Below, one piece after another: positions 33,764 through 46,928 of a DNA stretch of 57,921 bases. The stretch covers positions 1 through 57,921 of the forward strand of contig NW_023501138.1 in assembly GCF_014066305.1 (NCBI RefSeq). The letters run 5' to 3'. The DNA is from Letharia columbiana (taxonomy: Eukaryota; Ascomycota; Lecanoromycetes; Lecanorales; Parmeliaceae). The first letter of the stretch is position 1. Every line of letters begins with the position of its first letter. Both the position numbers and the translations under genes were made by a program. The notes under the pieces are model-generated. The model had not been told where the DNA came from. It did not search any database and worked only from the letters and a program-made list of their open reading frames with translations.

Positions 33764-34449
33764 CCGATTCAATTGCTGGCATAGCCGGCCGGCTAGGAAT
33801 CTCGGATGATGTGTAGAATTCCACTTTTGTTTGCACTCGAAAGAAAGAAAGAAAGAAAGAAAGAAGAAAAACTCTCGAGCGAGCAGAACCCACCGTGTGA
33901 TTGGCCCAAGCAAGCTGCCGAAAAAAAGTCGCAGTCTGGGGCGCCAACCCCCTCATCCTCACACTGGATCCCTGTCCGGATCGAAATCCCACGAATCCGC
34001 ACCCGTTTCCAGCAGAGGTTGTGCTTGCTTCCTCGAAAGAGCACGACTAATTCCCACAGACTTCCGCAAAGGGGGGAAAAGGATCACAAAACCCCCCCCC
34101 CAGCCCAGCAAGCTCAGTGGGCCTCGTACTAGTACAAAAAAAAACAATGTTCAGATCCACGGGGGGGGGGGATTTCCTGCGGAAAAAGGATGACGGGGGT
34201 GCTGGTTCGCTGTTTTCATTTCAGGATCCGGAAATGAGGGTCCAGTGTTCAGGGTTTGTGAGCCCGATTGTCTCCTCGTCGGATTCGAAGGATGGCGATT
34301 GGGATCAGATCATCAGGGTCAAGGGTCAGATATTGCATCTTTTCGAATCGGGAGATCTACGTATGTAGTTTCCCGGGGGGGAGGGGGTATGCCGCGTGCA
34401 AATGGCAGGAACGGAGCCATGAACGATTCCCTCTCACACGACATCGCCA
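33764..34449. other. Convergent intergenic region with homopolymer tracts
   Basis: This is the 3' flank of ATG14 and ALA1. It carries the AAAG microsatellite at 33841-33870, a run of ten C at about 34092-34101, a run of eleven G at 34161-34171, and further G runs at 34373-34386. No gene is supported. Confidence 0.6.
33841..33870 (+). repeat. AAAG/GAAA microsatellite
   Basis: Roughly six copies of AAAG/GAAA, then AAGAAAAA, about 80 bp after the ATG14 stop codon. Confidence 0.85.
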
Positions 34450-37400
34450 TCACAGATGGAACTGCTCCAGATACTTCGTCGCCGCCTGCACGGCGTCGTC
34501 CACCTTGTCCGGATGCGGCCCGTTGCTTATACATGTGGAGCCCTTCCCTACCGCCTTTCCACCGACAACGTTGGAGATCTGAACGGCCCATGCGCTGGCG
34601 GAGAGGCCGGCTTTGCTCGCTTCCTACAACTTGCGTTAGCTATCGAAGTCGACGGCGAGGGGGCGGTCTACCTCGGAAACATGGCATCCATGGATCACCT
34701 TCCCCTCCCCCTCATCCGCCGCGAATAGATAAACCGTCTTGTCTTTGTTCTTCGTCTGCACATGCTTGATTGCATCACTGATGGCCTTGTTGTTGGCCGA
34801 GATCGGTACCTTGCCGATGTAGTGCTTGCTATCCTTGTGCTGGGCGAAGTACTCGGTGACAGCATCGAGAACTTTCTTCGACTCGGCCTTCTGCACGGCT
34901 TTCTGTTCCTCGAGCTGCGCTTTGAGGATCTTGCCGAATTGATCCCGCAGCTTCGACTTTGTGATCCAGGATATCGAAAGCTGGTCCAGGTCTAATTGTG
35001 TGGTTTTGATTTCTTGCTCCTTTTTGTGGCCGTGAGGCATGCGTTCGAGTTCTTCTAATCTCTTCTGAAATTCTATGGCGACTCGTTGCACCGCGTATGC
35101 ATCTTCGCCAGTCACCGCGACGATGCGCCGTATGCCCTTGGCGATACCGCTCTCTTCTACGATGACGAGCTCCTTGATATCACTGGTTTTCTGCACATGA
35201 GTTCCACCGCAGAATTCCACGCTCACTTCTTTCCATTTCGGGTCTTTGACGTTCTGGAGGAGCTCTTCGACCTCGACGCCAACGGATACAACTCGAACGG
35301 GGTCCGGGTATGTCTCGCCGAAGACAGCGCGGAGCCCCTCGATTTCTCTCGCGGTAGCGAGAGGTACGCTTTTCGAGTATACTTGGAAATTTTGCCTAAT
35401 GTACCTGGTCGAAATATCTTCGATTCGCTCCAGCTCTTCGATTGAAATGCCTGCTTTATGCGAGAAGTCGAACCGCAACTTCTCCGGAGCGACAAGAGAA
35501 CCTTTCTGATCGACGCCGTCTCCAAGAACTTCTCTTAGCGCAAAGTTGAGTATGTGTGTGCCCGTATGGTTGTTACGTATTGGCCACCTCCGGAGCTCGT
35601 CGTATTCGCAGATAACTTCGTCCCCAACAGAGAGTGAGCCATACTTCAAGTAGCCAGTATGTAGCACGTAGCCAGCGTACACCTGCACGTTCTGGACTTC
35701 AAGTTCAGCAACACCGTCAATGATTATTTTGCCCGTGTCGTTCTCTTGACCACCTTGCTCGGCATAGAAGTTGGTCCGGTCGACGATCAAGCCCAATTGC
35801 TCATCACCCGGTATTTCCTTTGTCGATTGTAGGAACTGCTTCGCATGGTAAATCGCCTTGATCTGTGATGTGATGTTCTCTCTTCCGAACTTTGGGTTAT
35901 CATCCGTTGGCGACACATCGTTCATCTTCGACAGCTTGCCTAGGTCGTGAACATCCAGCTTCACCATATCTGAGGCAGCCTTCTTCTCTCCTCGACTTGC
36001 CTCCTTTGCTTTCAGTCGAGCGTCTTCGAACTCCGTATCGTCAATCTCCAGACCTCTCTCCTCGGCCATTAGTCTGGTCAGATCCACTGGAAAACCAAAT
36101 GTATCGTACAATCGCCAAACGTCAGCGCCATGCAGCTTCTTCGAGTCTTTCAGCTTCGCTTTCTGCGCGTAGTGTTCAAACTGTCTCTCTCCGCGGTCAA
36201 GGGTCTTGGCAAAAGATTTTTCTTCTTCATTCAGTATCTCGATGACATCCGACTCTTTTCTCTTGATCTCGGGGTACATATCACTCATTTGGTGCACCAG
36301 AGTTGGCACGATCTTAGAGAAAAACTCGCCAATTTCCGAATTGAAGTATTTCCTCGCATACCGAGCACCCCTCCTTAGTACTCTGCGGACAACGTAACCT
36401 CTGCCATCCGCATTAGGTGCTGCTCCGTCGGTAATAGCAAAGGTGAGTGTGCGAACATGATCAGCGACTACTCGATAGGCTGTGTCGATGCCGTCTGGAT
36501 CATCGTCTCCAAACTTGCCCCTGTACTCTCTCGCACCAGTGATCTCTTGTATCTTAGCAAAAAGCGGAGTAAAAACGTCTGTGTCATAGTTCGAAGGCTT
36601 TTTCTGCAGGACTGAGACCAATCGTTCGTAGCCCAAGCCAGTGTCAACGTGCTTGTTCGGCAGTGGTCGCAGCGACTTGTCTGGTTCCCGATTGTATTGT
36701 ATGAAAACGTTATTCCATATTTCCAGCACATTAGGATCGTCTTGATTGACAAGATGGGCAGCATTCCTGCCCCCAATCCTGTCATAATGTACCTCACTAC
36801 AAGGCCCACAAGGCCCTTGATCTCCCATCTCCCAGAAATTGTCTTTCATATCTCCGGGCAAAATATGGTCCTCCGCGACTCCCACCGACTTCCATATTGT
36901 TTTTGCTTCTAGATCTGGCTCGAGGCCTCCAGCTTCGTTGCCTTCAAAGTACGTCACGTAGAGGCGGTCAGGTTCTATTCCGTATACTTGGGTGAGAAGT
37001 TCCCAAGAGAACTGAATTGCGCCTTTCTTGAAGTAGTCTCCGAAACTCCAATTTCCCAGCATCTCAAAGAAGGTCTATGTCAAGCGTAAGCGTAAGCCGC
37101 TGTGTCGATCTAGTCATGGAAAGACTCACATGGTGGTAGCTGTCCTTGCCCACATCGTCGAGATCCTTCAGATATAAGCCATGTTCTCTCGTCGATGAAG
37201 CAAAGGCTTACATTGTGTTTGCCTCCCGCACGTATACACTGTTCCTATCAGCTTTTTGCCCCCAAAGAAGGAGCTCTTGCTGACCTTTTGGGAGTTCACG
37301 GCACGCTTGAGCTGCGCAAAGTCCGAGGAAGGGTCGACTGTACCGAGGAATATGGATTTGTACTGGTTCATGCCAGCATTGGCGAACAGGAGGGTAGGAT

Positions 37401-37806
37401 CTGAGTGTGGTACGACGGAGGATGAGGGTACTGTAAGCTGTGTTAGTACCAGTGTCTATCTGTCTCAAGCACCGGTATCACCGAATGTATGCCCATTGTT
37501 CTTGAAGAAGTCTATGAAGGTATCTCGCACGCGCACAGCGGGCCACTCTTCCGTTGTTGACCCCATATCCAAAATTGCGCTCCCGGAATACTGAGCGTTA
37601 AGGAGGTGTTTGTGCTTCAGAAAGGTTGGTGGCTTAGTATTGTACCGTATCTGTGGTATACGGTGACTCAGAAAAGGTCCGCAACTCCTCAGCACTCCCA
37701 CACTTCGCATCAAGCGGAGAGCCAATGACCGACGGAGTGGCACGTCAAATGGTGTTTGGTACGTATCTAGACCGATTGAACCTCTTTTCCGGGCTATGGA
37801 CTGCAA
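34450..37806 (-). CDS. ALA1: Alanyl-tRNA synthetase, cytosolic and mitochondrial forms
   Basis: Six exons on the minus strand: 37482-37806, 37285-37430, 37212-37238, 37130-37165, 34672-37074 and 34450-34623. The long form has 1036 residues. An in-frame ATG at 37566 opens [20 protein letters not shown] and gives a 956-residue form, the usual eukaryotic size. The extra 80 residues are rich in Arg, Ser and Leu and nearly free of acids ([17 protein letters not shown]), like a mitochondrial presequence. Class II motifs include [17 protein letters not shown] and [11 protein letters not shown]. The editing-domain zinc sites are NHTGTHIL and CGGTHV. The C-Ala domain ends in [20 protein letters not shown]. 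Exon 3 is only 27 nt (CIRAGGKHN). It charges tRNA-Ala and removes mischarged Ser/Gly. Confidence 0.96.
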
Positions 37807-38832
37807 AAATTTGAGGTTACGAGGGTGAGTGGATTTGGCTGATACTCAACCAGGGGTATGAACTCCGCATGCAGAGCCGCAACCACTGACAGCACCAACA
37901 AGTGAGAAACTTGAATCTCTTCAAATCATATGAACGCTCCCATTAATATATACCAATACTGGTCTTACGCGTACTTCCATGCGCTGTCTATCCTATCAAA
38001 GCCCACTGCACCCACGGAGTCAACCTCGACGGAATACTATATACAAGACAAACTTCTCCTCCTCCTAGCGTCAAAGATACCCAGCAGATGCTCCAGCGAC
38101 GTATCGTTGAACCGCCCCCGCCACATTTGTCGGCTGTACCAAGTCTTTCCAGTAGCCTTCCCACAACAAAACATTTGTAGCCCATCCGGCTAATTCGTGA
38201 ATATAGCAATAGCGCCATGAAACATCCACTGCCTCTTCTCCCTGTATGACGATCCGGATGAAAAGCCGACCTGGCAGAGCGCTGGTGTGGATGCCTCTCG
38301 TAAATGCTGTACTAGTGGTCATAGAAATATAAGACAACACGTGACCAGCACTCACTGCGGAACCAACTTGGGAATGCGAGCTGATACAGTGAACACTTCC
38401 TAAGATGAAATGACAGCTCATGCGCGCCGAACAGAGTAAGCATAAAGAACGACCTACAACCGTAGTTTGAGAGCGTAAGAGTATGACTGGAGCCGAGGGT
38501 GAAGGAAATTCGCTCAACAAAGCAAGCATTTAGGCCCTGAAAGATGGACCCCCACATCCACTCCCGAAGGTAAGATGTCGTGGTGAGTAGTGGACCTTCC
38601 TGACGGATATCATCTCCTTTGCACCAAAATAGGCCCGAACCATAGATTGAACCGATCCTCAGAGGGAAAGGAGGTAAGGGCCAGAGTGTTGGCAAAGTAT
38701 GTCAGACTTGGAAACGACACGGCGAAAACTCCTGCAAAGGAACAGGCTATGCTTTGTCCACGCAGACTTGTTCTGATTCATCTAGCTATGAAGAGTGAAA
38801 AAATGCCGTAATATGCATTTTCATGATCATTC
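37807..38832. other. 1.0-kb intergenic region, ALA1 5' flank
   Basis: This holds the ALA1 promoter and the RPL12 3' flank. A 152-codon minus-strand frame at 38071-38529 shows no family resemblance or initiation context and is not called. Confidence 0.4.
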
Positions 38833-39559
<727 letters not shown>

Positions 39560-39802
39560 TTTGAAAAGGGAGTGCTCGCAATGTCGTCGCTGGACGAAGA
39601 AATTGTGCAACTGGGACTCTCGAAGTTCTGAAGCGCCAGCATTTGTGGGAGCTATCGATTTTCAGTTTAGCATGGTGTCGATATATCAGCCCTATCAAGT
39701 TGGACTTCACCGTTCCATCGCTTTCTAGACACTATTTGATACCGGGGACTTGACTTCCAGCATCATCTATTCTGCTGCGTGATATGCCTCTTAAAGTACC
39801 CA

Positions 39803-40513
39803 ATGTCGAGGTCAGCTTCAAATGGGATTATTGGCAATAGGGGTAAGCCCTCGGGCGTAAAGAAGCGGAAAGCCGATGACGACCTGGGGAACGAGCAGCG
39901 ACTTGCTAAGAGATTCGATTTGCTCAATCTTGGTAAGACAGATCTGTAGACTCAGAAAGCTCTGGGATGGAGGCTGATCCGATCTACAGAGCATAATGGC
40001 AAACTCTACCTCCCTGTCCAACAACACCCACCTGCACGCCAACCCCACACTAATGGCAACTACCAGAGCGAGTCAATGCAACTCGACGATACAAAAGACA
40101 GGGTCTATATCCACAACCTAGACGAAGAGCTTGCAGACATAGAATCAGAGGAGGAAAAGCTAGTCTTTCTGCCGGACATCGAGAAGAAGCTGGACATGGT
40201 AGGCAAGATCCCGAAGTCGGTGCTATTGGGAGAAGGGCACCCTTCTACTGGCAATGAAATGGTGTTGTACAGCGTACCATCGTCTCTGTCGGTACCTGAA
40301 GAGCAGGATAAGGTCAGAAAGGCTATCATCGAGAGTAGAGCGAGGGCGAGGGAGAAGCAGTTGCATGGTGCTGAGGCTGAGGCGGCTCCTGCAAGACATG
40401 TCGATATATGTGACAGGAATGGGAAGCCGAATGGGCTGAGCAACATGGGACATGTTACTGCGGATCAGGTCATGGGTATTGAAGAGGACGAAGACGCTAT
40501 GGATCTTGGATAA
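39803..40513 (+). CDS. Small conserved nuclear-type protein, unknown function
   Basis: Two exons, 39803-39932 and 39990-40513, with a 57-nt intron, encode 217 residues. The N-terminus is basic (GKPSGVKKRKADDDLGN), then QRLAKRFDLLNL is joined by splicing to EHNGKLYLPV. An acidic coiled-coil-like stretch (DEELADIESEEEKLVFLPD) and PSSLSVPEEQDKVRKAIIES follow; the C-terminus is acidic (GIEEDEDAMDLG). The basic patch suggests a nuclear location. It looks conserved among ascomycetes but I know no function. It is divergent from RPL12. Confidence 0.7.
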
Positions 40514-41931
40514 TTTGGCAACGAAATCAATGCTATTACTCCTAATAACCCTCAGCTGGATTGTGACATTGCGGAAGGACAATTGGTGATTCAATTTCGC
40601 AGAACAAACTCCGATCTTCGAAATGAAAATTTTCCGAAGGCAGATTTTATTGGCAAAGTGTGGAGGTGTTCAGTGCTTCAGACACTGCACCAACTGCATC
40701 CATGAAAAGGTCGCCTGAGTGCCAGTCTTTCATCGGCGTACGAGAGTTTCGCTCCCCTTTCCATTTTATATAATTTCATAACCCAGTCTACAATGATGCA
40801 CCAGACTTCGGCACTGTCATTGAACGAACGAGAAGAGCGGACGCGCAGTCTAATATGCCGCGCTAGCCCAAGAAACGTTTGCTGGAGATTTGAACAAAGT
40901 TCCATTTTGCAACCGGCGTGAATGCCGCCCACGTCATCATCCATTCCGGAAGACTATATCGGCTCGATGTTTATCTGTGAGGATTGTGTCGTATGTTTGG
41001 TCTCGGGCTTTCCGGGGTAAGGACATGAGACCTACAGCGGTGTTGCTTGCTTCGGACATGGCTGATGAGAGGCTGGGGCAGCTGACGAAAGGGTATGCAA
41101 GCCTTCGATCGTATTGGGTTAGGTGACGTGAATATGCTATTCAAAGTGGGAGTTCTGCTGGTGGTCCGTGATTTCTTTCGTAAAAGCTGATTAGAGGGAT
41201 ATCTAAGGAACAATTAATGAATAAATGTGTCGAGAAAGCAAGTTTTAAGCAAGACTGATACAAGTTACGACCTTGGCTAGACACACAAGAGAAGGAGAAG
41301 TCAAGCCCGTTGTCGCAATAGTGGCAATTGGACCGGGTACGAATCGTCATGCTTCGACCAGACCAGTATCATCGCTTCCTGAGGCATGTTCGACCTATTA
41401 CCCAAAACCGACATCAGAATGATGGGTTTCGGCGCCTCAGACTGCCACTTTTTCGACAGCTTGCCTGGAGTGAATTTTTGATGGCCGGCTGCAGTCCTGG
41501 AAGCCGGAGTAGAAGGCGAAACCTCTCACATCTACAAAATTTACAATGCGTATCCAGCTAAGGCAAGCTCAGGTGACTATAGTTACAACAAAACCTTTTC
41601 CCTCTCAGGTACTTCGGTCTCCTATGTAGGGGCAACGCATTAAGTAACAAGAAGTGGAGCACTGATCGGGTGTCTGGATCATAAACACATGACAGTAGCA
41701 TACTCAGTACTGGCGGCCTTACACCTCTGGCTCGAGTTTGACTTCATTCTGTAAATGGGATTAAGGCCGGTAGAAGGCCGAATGGGGTGAGTATCTGGTT
41801 CATGTCGTTGGAGACAGAGTCACCATCATGGAAGGGGTTGCAGATGCTATAGGTCTTGGGCAATACCTCGGTGAAGGATTATAAATGAACGCTGCTTCGC
41901 TGTCAACAGTGCCTTCAGTACATTTGCGAAG
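40514..41931. other. 1.4-kb gene-poor stretch
   Basis: Only short frames such as 40678-40944 minus are present, with no recognised content. No RNA gene or repeat was seen. Confidence 0.4.
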
Positions 41932-43569
41932 CTAAAGAAGGATGGGCGAATATTTGAAACCAGATCCCTCAACACGACGCCCTGGCTTACGCCCCTGCAT
42001 CTCCCCTTCATCAGCGGACGTCGAGACAAGGTCTCCCAGGTTTGATACTGCTTTTAAGACAGAAGCGAAGAGCTCCTGCAATCGATGATCCTTGCTGATA
42101 TCTTGAAATTCGTCCGTCGCTCGAAGCCCGCTTTCCACGAAATTCATGTATTGCTCAATACGGCGGCATAGAAGTATCGAGTCCGAATATCTGATGCAAA
42201 AAGCTTGAAGAGCCGCTTTGGCCGCGTCATCTTGAGAATTTACCAGCCTAATGATTGTCAATTGGATACCAAATGCGTCGTGCTGTACATCACTCACGGA
42301 TGGGTTTGTAAGTCTTTTGGAATCAAGACCAAGATCCCTCGACCGAAAGCCCCCGCGAGAAAGAATTGCTCATCCCCTTTGCAAGCTCAATTCTCAAACC
42401 GTTCTCCAGCCGCTCCTGCCCAACAGCTGTTGGCACCGTGTCTCTCTGCTCATTGGATTTTCCCACGAGGTACGATCTGAGTAGGTTGTGTTCCCCTTGA
42501 TACTTTGAAGCTGGGCCCAAGGCCCTTCTCAGTCTATTTTCTAGGCCCGGGTGCTCGGGATAAAGCCTGTAATATTCTCGGGCAAGTTTGAGCCTAGCAA
42601 TGCAGACCACATAAGGGTAGCAAAGTAGCGTCTGTGAATGTGCAGGTGCTGACAACACGCTCATCAGTCTTGTGTAACAAGTGTAGACTTCTTCCAGCTT
42701 TGGAAGCACGATTATCTTCGGCCATGGAGAAGGGTCCTCGCAGCTGGGCATTCCGATCCGAAGCTCGTGATATTGCGTCCATATAAGAATAAACAAGTCA
42801 AAACTTGATCGACTGAACATCTCCTGTACAGCATTGCGAACCTCAGGGTGGCCGGTCAACAGGGTAGCTTCCCCTTTGTTATCCACAACAGGAGCTGCAA
42901 AAGATTCGGGACTAGTAATTGTTGGATTTGCCTTTGCAGGACCTCTTGGATTTCTTCGTCTGCTGACTACTCTGGCGCTCGCCACCAGTCGAATCATCGC
43001 TCCCACGTTTCCGAGGCTTGGTAGGGCGTGTTGCGACCCTTAGAGGTGGCAAGGCATGATCGAACAATGAGCTAGAAGGGCTAAGCTGAGCCTTGATCTG
43101 TATCAATTATTGTCAAGCTAGTCCTCCAATCGCGACGCGGTACATGGGGCAAAAAACTAATGGCAGAAAGGAAACCAACCTTGGCCAGATTCTCGGACAA
43201 CAGTCTTCGTGTATCAGAATCTTTGATCGATTCTCTGTAACACCCTCCGGGCAGTTTCATACAGGAACCCGAGATGCACTTGTATCTGTCGTAACGATCA
43301 GTTCGTGAAAATGTCAGAATGGTTGACTACTATACATCTGGTGAGCGTATACAGCTGTCATCTACCACAGCATAGACCAGCAGGTCACTCAACATTCGCA
43401 CAGCTGAGTCGGCGCAGTGGCTCGCGCTATCAGTTGTTGAACTGTTTGCTGGAAGCTCACTCACAGTTTCCGCGACTGACGATATTAGTTCGACAAGTTC
43501 CAGGACGGCAGCAGAGGATGAGTCCTGGCAGCCGTGTAGGTGGTGGGTGTAATTTGAAGACATGTCCAC
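41932..43569 (-). pseudogene. Disrupted conserved hypothetical gene with a cysteine-rich segment
   Basis: Protein-like segments follow one another on the minus strand but not in one frame: ADSAVRMLSDLLVYAVV (about 43380); YKCISGSCMKLPGGCYRES and DTRRLLSENLAK (about 43280-43200); after a credible intron, IKAQLSPSSSLFDHALPPLR; then LTGHPEVRNAVQEMFS and WTQYHELRIGMPS, helical KLAREYYRLYPEHPGLENRL, and finally DDAAKAALQAFCIRYSDS to the stop at 41932. I could not connect the segments near 43320, 42930 and 42320 by normal splicing. Either the gene is decayed, the assembly has indels, or splicing is unusual. Four cysteines in 11-15 residues suggest a metal site. The function is unknown. Confidence 0.45.
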
Positions 43570-43917
43570 AAGCGTGGAAGATGGCAGTAGCGGAACGTTT
43601 CGTTAGAAATGGATTGTGAGCAAAAATGTTCCAGGTGTCACGGTTGGCTGTTGTCAATGGCCTCAGTGGAAGATTGACTGTTGCAGCTTTAAGCGAGATT
43701 GTTGTTGATGTCTCTATCCTCTGCCCACTGTGCTAAGGAATATATGCAAGTCACATCCGGAACACCACCATAAGACCGATGGTTTAGCCGATACTCCTCA
43801 CGACGCCAATACCGCTGTTCACTTAGCTGCTGCTTATCCCGAAAGGACTTGACACGCGAAGTAGACTATGGGCCCCCGTCGTGCATTTCCCAGATGCACG
43901 ATCCCCGCAAGAAATAA

Positions 43918-44645
43918 TCATTTGAACGGGTTCAACCTCGACATCAGCCCTGGGTTCTCTGTCTGGACATGTGATTGCACAGTAGTATTTTCCTGCCCAG
44001 CCTCATCTTGATTCAAGGGCACAGTCTCCACCGTCCTCGAGGATTCCCCAGCTTCATGACCAGGTGGCGGACCAGGAGGTGGAACAGCAGCCCAATCTTG
44101 ATGAGGATTGGTCTTCGAGCCGCCATCCGGAGGTTGATAGACTGGCGGTGGTACATGATCGGTGTTGTAGGCTATGCCGTCAGCCTCATTCCTGTGAATC
44201 AAAGACTTTATATCTCACCTGGAGGAGGATACGCTTGCATTTGATAACCTTCACCGCCCCAGCCAGGTCCGTGGGAAGCATACCGAGGTTGTGGATAGAA
44301 ACGAGCGCCTTGAGGTCTGGGGACCAGAATCTGTAGAAACTCAGCATGTAGAATGTGAGAGGTTCGTAGAGACATACTCTGTGGTATATCAACGGACGCT
44401 GACCTCGCCTCATCCTTCGTTGAGCGTGCATGCGTCCCAAGACAAGCCATAGTACGAGTAGTATGAGAAGAGCGCCAACGACGGCCCATTTGATGGCTAC
44501 TCCTGTCTGTACCAGTGTAAGCCACACATTTCTTACAGGAGTGGCTACCGGTGCTCACAGTAGAATAGCCCCACGTGTCATCGTCGTCATTGTCATTGTC
44601 ATTGTTAACGAAACCGTCGGTGTTTGTTTGTCTCTTTCCCAGCAT
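43918..44645 (-). CDS. Rcr-like single-pass membrane protein with PPxY motif
   Basis: Four exons on the minus strand: 44559-44645, 44378-44506, 44219-44330 and 43918-44171, giving 193 residues. ATGs at 44654 and 44666 are alternative starts. Splicing joins a short acidic N-terminus (NNDNDNDDDDTWGYST) to one membrane helix (AVVGALLILLVLWLVL), then a basic MHAQRRMRRGQR stop-transfer sequence and a Pro/Tyr/Gly-rich tail with PPPVYQPP. This layout resembles yeast Rcr1/Rcr2, whose PPxY motifs recruit the ubiquitin ligase Rsp5 and which affect vacuolar sorting and chitin deposition. The N-terminus is predicted outside or lumenal and the tail cytosolic. The name rests on architecture, so it stays tentative. 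Confidence 0.72.
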
Positions 44646-45060
44646 GAAGCCCATCCTTGCTAGCATGTATAAGATTTGCAATCGCGGAGGGAAACCTGGC
44701 CTTGGAAGGCTGCTCTTCGGGGGACCAGCTTCTGGGTTGATGAAACGGGCTCCGGAAGAGCAGTGGCGATAGCCTTGCAATCGAGGAGCTTCGGCTTTTT
44801 CTTCAAGGGAGTGCTACACTGAGAAATGATTTGGGAGCTTTACGAGTGTTGCGGTTGTTGTGTTCCTACTCGAGGATCTGTGGAATTGGAAAGTGGAGAA
44901 TGAAAAGAAACTTGGACAACCCCAAGGTTGTTTCCAGGGCGTCAACAAGCGCCAAGCCGAGACTTACGCTAGGCTATTCCTCTCGATCACAATGCCTTAA
45001 CAGGCTTAAAACGATGAATGTTTTACAATTGAATTTGTGCTTCACTATGTCTCAATATTT
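44646..45060. other. Intergenic, Rcr-like 5' flank and PDI 3' flank
   Basis: No gene seen in this 415-bp gap. It holds the promoter of the Rcr-like gene. Confidence 0.4.
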
Positions 45061-46618
45061 TTACAACTCGCCATGCTCCGGGGCTGCTGGTTCCTCTTCT
45101 TCTTTCCTTAGTAACGCCTCCGGCAACACCTCTTTTGAGCCTTCCCCAAATCTGATGTTGTCCACCCAATTCTCTACCGAATGGAAATCAAATTTCTCGC
45201 CCGGGTAACGTCTCCACCATCCCCTCCTCGCATTGACTGCCACAAGCTCGAAATCTTTTTCTTCTCCAAGCTTCAACGCGTCACGTATAGTAGCGGATGC
45301 AGTATTCCTAGAAGGAATAGAGTAGAAGGGAAACAGCTTGCTCTCCCGTTTCACGTGTTTGTCCGCCAATTCAGCTAAGCTTGCCAGAGCCGAGCTCGCG
45401 GATTCAGGAAGGACCTCGTCGTCTCCAACGTTGGGCAACAGCGCGAGTATGCAAGTCGATGTCTTTGGGCCAAGGCATTTCTCTTGGAGGTACTTCTCTT
45501 CGACGAGAGCTGGAATTGGGTCAGGCATATTGTGAACCAATACTGGCTTTGGTGCGTCAGGAGAGGCGATTGGGTCTGGAGACTCGGTAGGGTTACTTTC
45601 GTCCTCAAGAGTAACTGAAGTAGCTCCAGCTGCTGCTTCTGCAGCTTCGGCGGAAGCATGCGAAGATGATGCCGCGGAGAAAGATGAGGCGGCTTCTTTT
45701 GACTCGGCTGCTTCTTCTTCGGAAGCTTTCTGAGGCTTCTTACCCATCGGCTTCTGTTTCTCTGGAGAAGCCTTCGAGTCCGAAGAGGCGTACTGACTGA
45801 TGAAGTCTTTCATGTCCTTCTTTTTGTACGCTCCTTCGAACTTCGCCGGCTCCTCAGTTCCTCCAGGCAACACAATGAGCGTTGGATATTCAGAGACTCC
45901 GAACATCTCGACAGCTTTAGTCTCTTTGTCCCGGATCTGGGCGAATTTCATGCTTCCGAGATACTCTGTAGCCAAAACCTTGGTTAAAGCGCTTGTTGTT
46001 CCCTTATTACTGAAAAGGATGGCCTTGGCTGTGTCATTGTTGCTCTCCAAGAACGCCGACAGACCCTTGTCGGTGACCTTCTTAACATTATTGGGTATGG
46101 AAGACTTCACAGCATCAACGATGCCACTTGACGTCCTGGGTCCTTGGTAGTCTTCCACTATGGGCTTTCCTGGTTTCTTCGAAGGCTTGACAATCTTGAG
46201 GGTGGGGAATCCTTGGACACCCATGCTTCCACAGAATGCCTTATTGGCCTCATCGTCACAATTGACTGCGACGACTTGGGCAAGATCTTTGAGGCCCTTC
46301 GCGGCTTTCTCATATTCTGGCTTGAGGTTCCTGCAGTGTCCACACCACGGAGCATAAAATCTTGGTTGGATTAGTGGTAGAATTTCTGGTTTGGGTATGA
46401 ATGGCTTACTCTACGATCTGAAAGCTTCGTTAGCTCTCAGCTCGATCAATCCTCCGGTTCGATCTTACCGATACTTGATTCGACTTTGCAACGAGCTTGT
46501 TGTAGCTTGAGCCATCGACTTGAAGGACGCCGGAGTTCTTGGTATAGAGACCTTCAGCACTAGAAGATGCCGTTATAGCGAGAATAAAGAAAGCAACCAG
46601 AGAGGCTTTTTGCAACAT
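45061..46618 (-). CDS. ER thioredoxin-domain protein (protein disulfide isomerase, Mpd1/P5 type)
   Basis: Three exons on the minus strand: 46469-46618, 46410-46417 and 45061-46360. The middle exon is a mere 8 nt. The product is 485 residues. A signal peptide covers residues 1-21. Splicing yields [20 protein letters not shown] with the redox pair C59-G-H-C62, then GVQGFPTLKIV with the cis-proline. A second thioredoxin-like domain (AILFSNKGTTS to SEYPTLIVLPGG) lacks CxxC. A Ser/Ala/Glu-rich linker at about residues 285-335 precedes a C-terminal domain. The last four residues are HGEL rather than HDEL; whether this retrieves the protein to the ER is open. It should form or rearrange disulfides in secretory proteins. 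It is divergent from VTA1 with 310 bp between the starts. Confidence 0.9.
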
Positions 46619-46928
46619 TTTGAAGACAAGAAAGACAGTAAAGAGAAAATCGTAACGTCGTCAACGTTGGTTATATGTTTAGCAAATTGCCAATCCAATT
46701 GTGCAAGCTGTCCTCTAGCTGCGGATAAAGATGCGGGGCTTAGTGCGTGCAGGGATTATCTACGTGCATCGGCGATCCGAGTCAATGTCAGTGCTGCACG
46801 CTTTAATACTTTGTGAAGGGCAATGCACCCGTTACGGAGTAAACAGCCATGTCTGAAAGCCTTGTCTTCCTAATAGATCAGCGCCATAGCTCAAGATTCT
46901 GAAGCTCATAACTCACTGCAGAAGAAAG

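Noticed and set aside
38071..38529. 152-codon minus-strand frame between ALA1 and RPL12
   Set aside because: No recognisable domain and low-information sequence; probably chance.
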